The translations under genes were made by a program, and so were the position numbers. From NCBI GenBank assembly GCA_045589495.1, contig JAZNPF010000007.1, forward strand, positions 1 through 46,794: a DNA stretch of 46,794 bases. Direction: 5' to 3'. This DNA is from SIG455 sp045589495 (GTDB taxonomy: Bacteria; Bacillota; Clostridia; UMGS1810). The notes under the pieces were generated by a model. It was not told where the DNA came from. It saw only the letters and a list, made by a program, of their open reading frames with translations, and ran no database searches. Of the stretch, positions 42,252 through 46,794 are shown one piece after another; within the stretch, counting starts at the first letter, position 1, and each line of letters begins with the position of its first letter.

Positions 42252-43406
42252 ATGAATATTACAGAACAAATATTTCAGGCAGGTGTAAACGACTATAATA
42301 TAGATTTATTTGAAGGTCAGTATGCTGTTGAAAAAGGAATGGCATATAATTCATACATTATATGTGACGAAAAAATTGCTGTATTAGATACTGTTGAGAA
42401 AAGTTTTGGTGATGAATGGCTTTCCAATATAAAAAATATTATCGGTGATAAAAATCCGGATTACCTTATTGTTCATCACATGGAACCAGACCATGCCGCA
42501 AATATTGACAGATTTACCAAAGAATACCCGAACGCAAAAATTGTTTCAAACGCAAAATCCTTTGTAATGATGAAACAGTTTTTTGGTTCTGACTATATTG
42601 ATAATCAAATCGTTGTTGGCGAAGGCGATTCTCTTTCTCTTGGGACTCACGAATTGACCTTTATAACAGCGCCTATGGTGCATTGGCCCGAAGTTATTTT
42701 AAGTTATGAAAAGTACACAAAAACGTTATTCTCCGCAGATGCTTTTGGCAAATTCGGAACACGCGATGCAGATGAAGACTGGGCTTGTGAAGCACGTCGC
42801 TATTATTTCGGTATCGTCGGAAAATACGGAGCACAAGTGCAATCACTTCTCAAAAAAGCAGTGAATCTTGAAATTGACAGAATATGTCCACTTCACGGTC
42901 CTTGCCTTACTGAAAATCTCTCTTACTATATCAATCTTTACAACACCTGGTCGTCCTATCAGCCTGAAGAGAAAGGTGTTGCAATATGCTTTACTTCCGT
43001 TTACGGCAACACCGAAAAGGCTGTTAGAATGTTGGAGAAAGAACTTATCGAAAGCGGTTGTGAAAAGGTTGTCGTTTCAAATCTTGCAAGATGTGATATG
43101 GCAGAAGCCGTCGAAGATGCTTTCAGATATGACAGACTTGTTCTGGCAACAACCACATACAACGCTGGGATTTTCCCGTTTATGAAAGAATTTATTGACC
43201 ATCTTACAGAACGTAATTTTCAAAACAGAACCATATCAATTATAGAAAACGGAAGTTGGGCTCCAACAGCAGAAAAAGCAATAAAAACCATGTTTGAAAA
43301 ATCAAAAAACATCAACTTCACCGAATGCGGCGTACACATTAAATCTGCTGTATCCGATGATAATATTGCAGAAATTTCGGCACTCGCAAAAGAACTCTGC
43401 AAATAA
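42252..43406 (+). CDS. Flavodiiron protein (FprA type)
   Basis: A 384-residue enzyme that reduces O2 to water or NO to N2O in anaerobes. Residues 1-245 are the metallo-beta-lactamase-like domain with the diiron ligands in place: H76, E78, D80 and H81 in HHMEPDH, H144 in MVHWPE, D163, and H215 in LHGPC. Residues about 248-384 are the flavodoxin domain with the FMN loop TSVYGNTEKA. Partner genes for thioredoxin and its reductase follow. The start has an AAGGAG site. Role here: protection against oxygen. Confidence 0.96.
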   Translation: MNITEQIFQAGVNDYNIDLFEGQYAVEKGMAYNSYIICDEKIAVLDTVEKSFGDEWLSNIKNIIGDKNPDYLIVHHMEPDHAANIDRFTKEYPNAKIVSNAKSFVMMKQFFGSDYIDNQIVVGEGDSLSLGTHELTFITAPMVHWPEVILSYEKYTKTLFSADAFGKFGTRDADEDWACEARRYYFGIVGKYGAQVQSLLKKAVNLEIDRICPLHGPCLTENLSYYINLYNTWSSYQPEEKGVAICFTSVYGNTEKAVRMLEKELIESGCEKVVVSNLARCDMAEAVEDAFRYDRLVLATTTYNAGIFPFMKEFIDHLTERNFQNRTISIIENGSWAPTAEKAIKTMFEKSKNINFTECGVHIKSAVSDDNIAEISALAKELCK

Positions 43407-43429
43407 AAACATACAAAGGAGAATGAATT

Positions 43430-43735
43430 ATGTCAGCAATAAAAATTACAAAAGATAATTTTGAAAGTGAAGTATTAAACTCTGATAAACCCGTTCTTTT
43501 AGATTTCTGGGCAAGTTGGTGCGGTCCGTGCAGAATGGTGTCCCCAATTGTTGACGAAATTGCAGACGAGCATCCTGAAATAAAAGTAGGAAAAGTAAAT
43601 GTGGATGAAGAAAGTGAACTTGCAACTGCATTCAAAGTAATGAGCATCCCCTCACTTTTTGTCATTAAAGGCGGAGAAGTTGTAAACAGCAGTGTCGGTG
43701 CAAAGACAAAAAATCAGATACTTGAGATGATATGA
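43430..43735 (+). CDS. trxA: Thioredoxin
   Basis: A 101-residue thioredoxin with the active site WCGPC (cysteines 31 and 34), the buried DFWA strand, and the cis-proline block MSIPSLFVIKGG. It passes electrons from thioredoxin reductase, coded by the next gene, to disulfides and reductive enzymes. The gap to that reductase is 14 bases. An AAAGGAG site precedes the ATG. Confidence 0.98.
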   Translation: MSAIKITKDNFESEVLNSDKPVLLDFWASWCGPCRMVSPIVDEIADEHPEIKVGKVNVDEESELATAFKVMSIPSLFVIKGGEVVNSSVGAKTKNQILEMI

Positions 43736-43749
43736 GAGGGTTATTCAAC

Positions 43750-44679
43750 ATGAACAACCATATATATGATGTAATTATTATCGGCGGAGGTCCTTCTGGA
43801 TATACTTCTGCCATATATACTGCAAGAGCCGGATTTGACACTTTGGTTTTAGAAAAGTTTTCTGCCGGCGGTCAAATGACTCAGACCTCACAGATTGATA
43901 ACTATCCCGGTTTTGAAGAAGGCATTGACGGTTTTACGTTGGGATTTAAAATGCAAAGCGGTGCAGAACGCTTTGGTGCAAAAACCATTCAAACAGAAGT
44001 TTTATCTGTCAATTTGCAGAAAAAAATCAAAACAATACACACCGACAGTGGTATATATTTCTCAAAAACCATTATAATTGCAACAGGTGCAGAGCACAAA
44101 CATCTCGGCTTGGAAAACGAGGAACAGTTAGTTGGCCGAGGTGTCGGCTACTGTGCAACTTGTGACGGAATGTTTTTCAAAAACAAAACCGTTGCAGTTG
44201 TAGGCGGAGGAAATTCTGCCGCCGCAGATGCAATTTTCCTTTCCAAAATATGCGAAAAAGTAATTGTTATTCACCGCCGTGACACATTAAGAGCAACAAA
44301 AATTTATCACGAACCGCTTATGAAAGCAGAAAACGTTGAATTTATGTGGAACTGTGTTGTTGAAAAAATATTATTTGAAGAAACAGTAAACGGTTTAAAA
44401 ATCAGAAATACTATTACAGACAATACAAACATCATATCATGTGACGGAGTTTTTATAAGCATTGGCAGAAGTCCTGAAACATCGATCTTCAAAGGGCAGA
44501 TAGAACTTGATGAGTTTGGATACATTATTGCCAATGAAACAACACAAACCAATTTAGATGGTGTATTTTCTGTAGGTGATGTACGAACAAAACCTGTTCG
44601 CCAGATAGTAACAGCCGTTGCAGACGGAGCGACCGCAGCACATTATATTGAACAATATCTTACGACAAAAGGAGAATAA
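43750..44679 (+). CDS. trxB: Thioredoxin reductase
   Basis: A 309-residue flavoenzyme that reduces thioredoxin with NAD(P)H. It has the FAD site IIGGGPSGYTSAIYTARAG, the redox CATC at 135-138, the pyridine-nucleotide fold VGGGNSAAADA and the second FAD block SVGDVRTKPVRQI. Length is standard. The frame is open to an ATG overlapping the trxA stop, but GAGAGGG lies nine bases before the ATG at 43750, so that start is used. After the nucleotide fold it reads HRRDTLRA, a usual NADPH-type basic stretch. Confidence 0.96.
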   Translation: MNNHIYDVIIIGGGPSGYTSAIYTARAGFDTLVLEKFSAGGQMTQTSQIDNYPGFEEGIDGFTLGFKMQSGAERFGAKTIQTEVLSVNLQKKIKTIHTDSGIYFSKTIIIATGAEHKHLGLENEEQLVGRGVGYCATCDGMFFKNKTVAVVGGGNSAAADAIFLSKICEKVIVIHRRDTLRATKIYHEPLMKAENVEFMWNCVVEKILFEETVNGLKIRNTITDNTNIISCDGVFISIGRSPETSIFKGQIELDEFGYIIANETTQTNLDGVFSVGDVRTKPVRQIVTAVADGATAAHYIEQYLTTKGE

Positions 44680-44683
44680 AACT

Positions 44684-45397
44684 ATGGAAAATTGGAATGG
44701 TTTTACTTTAGAAAGAGAAACATTTTCAGGAAAAGAACTTATAACTGTTTTCCCCAAAAACCCAAACGGAAAATGGGCAATCAAAACCGAATACTTTGAC
44801 GCATTTCCAGATGTGCAAATTAAACTTCTTGAAATGGGATATCATATATTCCACATAAAAAACATAACACGCTGGCACAAGTGGGAAGACACCGAAGCAA
44901 GAGCAGAGTTGGCGGAATATGTACAAAAAAAATACAATTTAAGCAAAAAATGCGTTATTATCGGTATGAGTTGCGGCGGTATGCAGGGTATTTATTTTGC
45001 CGCAAAATATCCGCAATACGTATCTTGTATGTATTTGGATGCACCTGTGGTAAATCTCCTCTCCTGCCCTGCGGGATTGGGCAAAGCAAATGATTCTATG
45101 ATGAGCGAATTTGAAGAAAATAAAGGAATGAATTTAACCCAACTTTTAAGTTACCGTGAGCACCCGCTTGACTACATATCCGATTTAGTAAAAAACAATA
45201 TTCCCATTATTCTTGTTTCAGGTGATGCCGATACTGTTGTTCCGTATGATGAAAATGGTATTTTTGTCAACAATGCGTATACAAAAAATAACTGCACCAT
45301 AAAAACCATCATAAAAAACGGCGGTGACCATCATCCACATAGTCTTGAAGATAACACCCCAATAATTGAATTTATCAAAAAATATGACCATGAATAA
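44684..45397 (+). CDS. Alpha/beta hydrolase
   Basis: A 237-residue alpha/beta hydrolase with no signal peptide. The nucleophile elbow is GMSCGG (serine in G-x-S-x-G). The catalytic Asp is probable in GDADTVVP, and the His in GGDHHPHSLED. The layout resembles small prolyl-oligopeptidase-type or esterase folds; the substrate is unknown. The ATG has a GGAG site, four bases after trxB. The frame also extends into trxB, but that is a shadow. It is the last gene of the operon and its stop is beside a terminator. Confidence 0.88.
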   Translation: MENWNGFTLERETFSGKELITVFPKNPNGKWAIKTEYFDAFPDVQIKLLEMGYHIFHIKNITRWHKWEDTEARAELAEYVQKKYNLSKKCVIIGMSCGGMQGIYFAAKYPQYVSCMYLDAPVVNLLSCPAGLGKANDSMMSEFEENKGMNLTQLLSYREHPLDYISDLVKNNIPIILVSGDADTVVPYDENGIFVNNAYTKNNCTIKTIIKNGGDHHPHSLEDNTPIIEFIKKYDHE

Positions 45398-45433
45398 AAA
45401 AAGACTCGTACTTTTAAGTACGAGTCTTTTTTT
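45396..45433. terminator. Bidirectional terminator between hydrolase and ppdK
   Basis: GACTCGTACTT and AAGTACGAGTC form a perfect eleven-base-pair stem flanked by seven As and seven Ts, so it can end transcription in both directions of these converging genes. Confidence 0.95.
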
Positions 45434-45493
45434 ATATTGGATTTACTTTCGTCTTTTCAATACATTATATTAAATTCTATATCCAAAACAAAA

Positions 45494-46794
45494 TTATTTC
45501 GCTGCTTTAATTGCTGCCTGTGCAGCTGCAAGACGTGCAATCGGCACACGGAAAGGTGAGCAGGATACATAATCCAAACCAATTTCGTGGCAGAATTCTA
45601 CAGACACAGGGTCGCCACCATGCTCGCCGCAGATACCGCAGTGCATTTCGGGACGAACTTTTTTACCCATAGTAACAGCCATTTCCATCAACTTACCAAC
45701 ACCAGTCTGGTCGAGTTTAGCGAATGGATCGTTCTCGAAGATTTTAGCGTCATAATAAGCATCAAGGAATTTACCTGCGTCATCACGAGAGAAACCGTAT
45801 GTCATCTGTGTAAGGTCGTTTGTACCGAAGCAGAAGAATTCAGCCTCTTTAGCAATATCATCAGCAGTAAGTGCTGCACGAGGAATTTCAATCATTGTAC
45901 CAACTTCATATTTGAGGTCAGCACCAGCCGCAGCGATTTCTGCATCAGCAGTTGCTACAACCATTTCTTTAACATATTTTAATTCTTTAACTTCACATGA
46001 AAGCGGAATCATAATTTCAGGAACAATTGTCCAGTCTGCGTGTGCTTTCTGAACATTGATTGCAGCACGGATAACTGCTTTTGTCTGCATCTTTGCAATT
46101 TCAGGATATGTTACTGCAAGACGAAGACCACGGTGACCCATCATTGGGTTGAACTCGTGAAGTGAAGCAATGATTGCTTTGATATCTTCAACAGTTTTGC
46201 CCTGAGCATCAGCAAGCGCTTTGATGTCTGCTTCTTCTGTGGGAACGAATTCGTGAAGCGGTGGATCTAAGAAACGGATTGTTACGGGGCATCCTTCAAG
46301 TGCTTCATAAAGAGCCTCGAAGTCGCTCTGCTGATAAGGAAGAATCTTTTCAAGTGCTGCTTCTCTTTCTTCAACAGTATCTGAACAGATCATTTCGCGG
46401 AATGCAGCAATTCTTTCAGCCTCGAAGAACATATGCTCTGTACGGCAAAGACCGATACCTTCAGCACCGAGTTCACGTGCACGTTTAGCATCAGCAGGTG
46501 TATCTGCGTTTGTTCTTACTTTGAGTGTTCTGAATTCGTCAGCCCAAGCCATGATTCTGCCGAATTCGCCTGCGATTTCAGCATCAACGGTAGGAATGAT
46601 TTCACCGTAGATGTTACCTGTTGAACCGTCGATAGAAATATAGTCACCCTCAACATATGTTTTGCCTGCGAGTGTGAATTTTTTATTTTCTTCATCCATG
46701 TTGATATCGCCGCAACCGGATACACAGCAAGTACCCATACCACGCGCAACAACCGCTGCGTGAGATGTCATACCGCCACGAACTGTTAAGATAC
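45494..46794 (-). CDS. ppdK: Pyruvate phosphate dikinase, C-terminal part
   Basis: PPDK converts pyruvate, ATP and phosphate to PEP, AMP and pyrophosphate, or the reverse in fermenting cells. About 433 residues are present; the gene runs off the right edge. The first visible residues carry the phospho-histidine site GGMTSHAAVVARGMG. The rest is the PEP/pyruvate-binding TIM barrel with GAEGIGLCRTEHMFF, EFNPMMGHRGLRL, EIPRAAL, FCFGTNDLTQMTYGFSRDD and the closing CGICGEHGGDP with the catalytic cysteine. Confidence 0.97.
   Translation of the reverse strand, partial: ILTVRGGMTSHAAVVARGMGTCCVSGCGDINMDEENKKFTLAGKTYVEGDYISIDGSTGNIYGEIIPTVDAEIAGEFGRIMAWADEFRTLKVRTNADTPADAKRARELGAEGIGLCRTEHMFFEAERIAAFREMICSDTVEEREAALEKILPYQQSDFEALYEALEGCPVTIRFLDPPLHEFVPTEEADIKALADAQGKTVEDIKAIIASLHEFNPMMGHRGLRLAVTYPEIAKMQTKAVIRAAINVQKAHADWTIVPEIMIPLSCEVKELKYVKEMVVATADAEIAAAGADLKYEVGTMIEIPRAALTADDIAKEAEFFCFGTNDLTQMTYGFSRDDAGKFLDAYYDAKIFENDPFAKLDQTGVGKLMEMAVTMGKKVRPEMHCGICGEHGGDPVSVEFCHEIGLDYVSCSPFRVPIARLAAAQAAIKAAK

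Noticed and set aside
1..46794. CRISPR arrays, direct-repeat arrays, rRNA genes
   Set aside because: Nothing with repeated spacing or rRNA signatures was seen on either strand.

Overview
The window is AT-rich and most genes lie on the minus strand. Its core gene sets point to a low-GC Gram-positive anaerobe of class Clostridia: der-plsY with a PDZ/radical-SAM DUF512 protein, infC-rpmI-rplT behind an L20-type leader, cdaA-cdaR, a flavodiiron protein with thioredoxin and thioredoxin reductase, and pyruvate phosphate dikinase. I cannot fix the order or genus from the sequence alone. No insertion sequence, prophage, CRISPR array or rRNA was seen. There is one tRNA, tRNA-Pro(GGG).

Layout. (1) 1-4.0 kb: housekeeping operon read leftwards (HAD phosphatase, DUF512, der, plsY, then the first codons of another gene). 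(2) 4.2-6.4 kb: an F420-ligase-like gene divergent from a LysR regulator; their promoters overlap. (3) 6.4-14.4 kb: a leftward run of SpoU-type methyltransferase, cdaA, cdaR, MATE exporter, trkA, trkH and two half-size ChrA genes, which puts c-di-AMP synthesis beside K+ uptake. (4) 14.5-17.8 kb: infC-rpmI-rplT with promoter, attenuator and an ATT start codon, then dtd, tRNA-Pro, pnuC and ybaK. (5) 17.9-37.4 kb: a large exopolysaccharide (EPS) locus read leftwards from one strong promoter at about 37.4 kb. (6) 37.4-41.3 kb: a second acyltransferase, an HI0933-type flavoprotein, an RpiR regulator, a cold-shock protein and a YigZ protein. (7) 41.4-45.4 kb: a rightward operon of ZIP metal transporter, flavodiiron protein, thioredoxin, thioredoxin reductase and an alpha/beta hydrolase. 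(8) The 3' part of ppdK.

The EPS locus is the most interesting part. Its order is Wzx-like flippase, GT32-type transferase, GtrII-like membrane protein, YdjC-type deacetylase, priming sugar-phosphate transferase, GT4, membrane metallophosphoesterase, two Wzz-like membrane proteins, O-antigen-ligase-like polymerase, GT4, three GT2, and an EAL protein. The second Wzz-like protein carries a cytoplasmic GGDEF-type domain whose signature reads GNGSF. The last gene of the run pairs a GGDEF-like domain reading GNENF with an EAL domain whose key residues are all present. No tyrosine kinase of the CpsD/Wzd type is present. The promoter is followed by a leader with an intrinsic terminator just before the first gene, so the operon looks controlled by transcription antitermination. 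Together these suggest an EPS machine whose chain-length control is coupled to a nucleotide second messenger. That is inference and needs testing. A decayed EAL fragment lies just downstream of the EAL gene.
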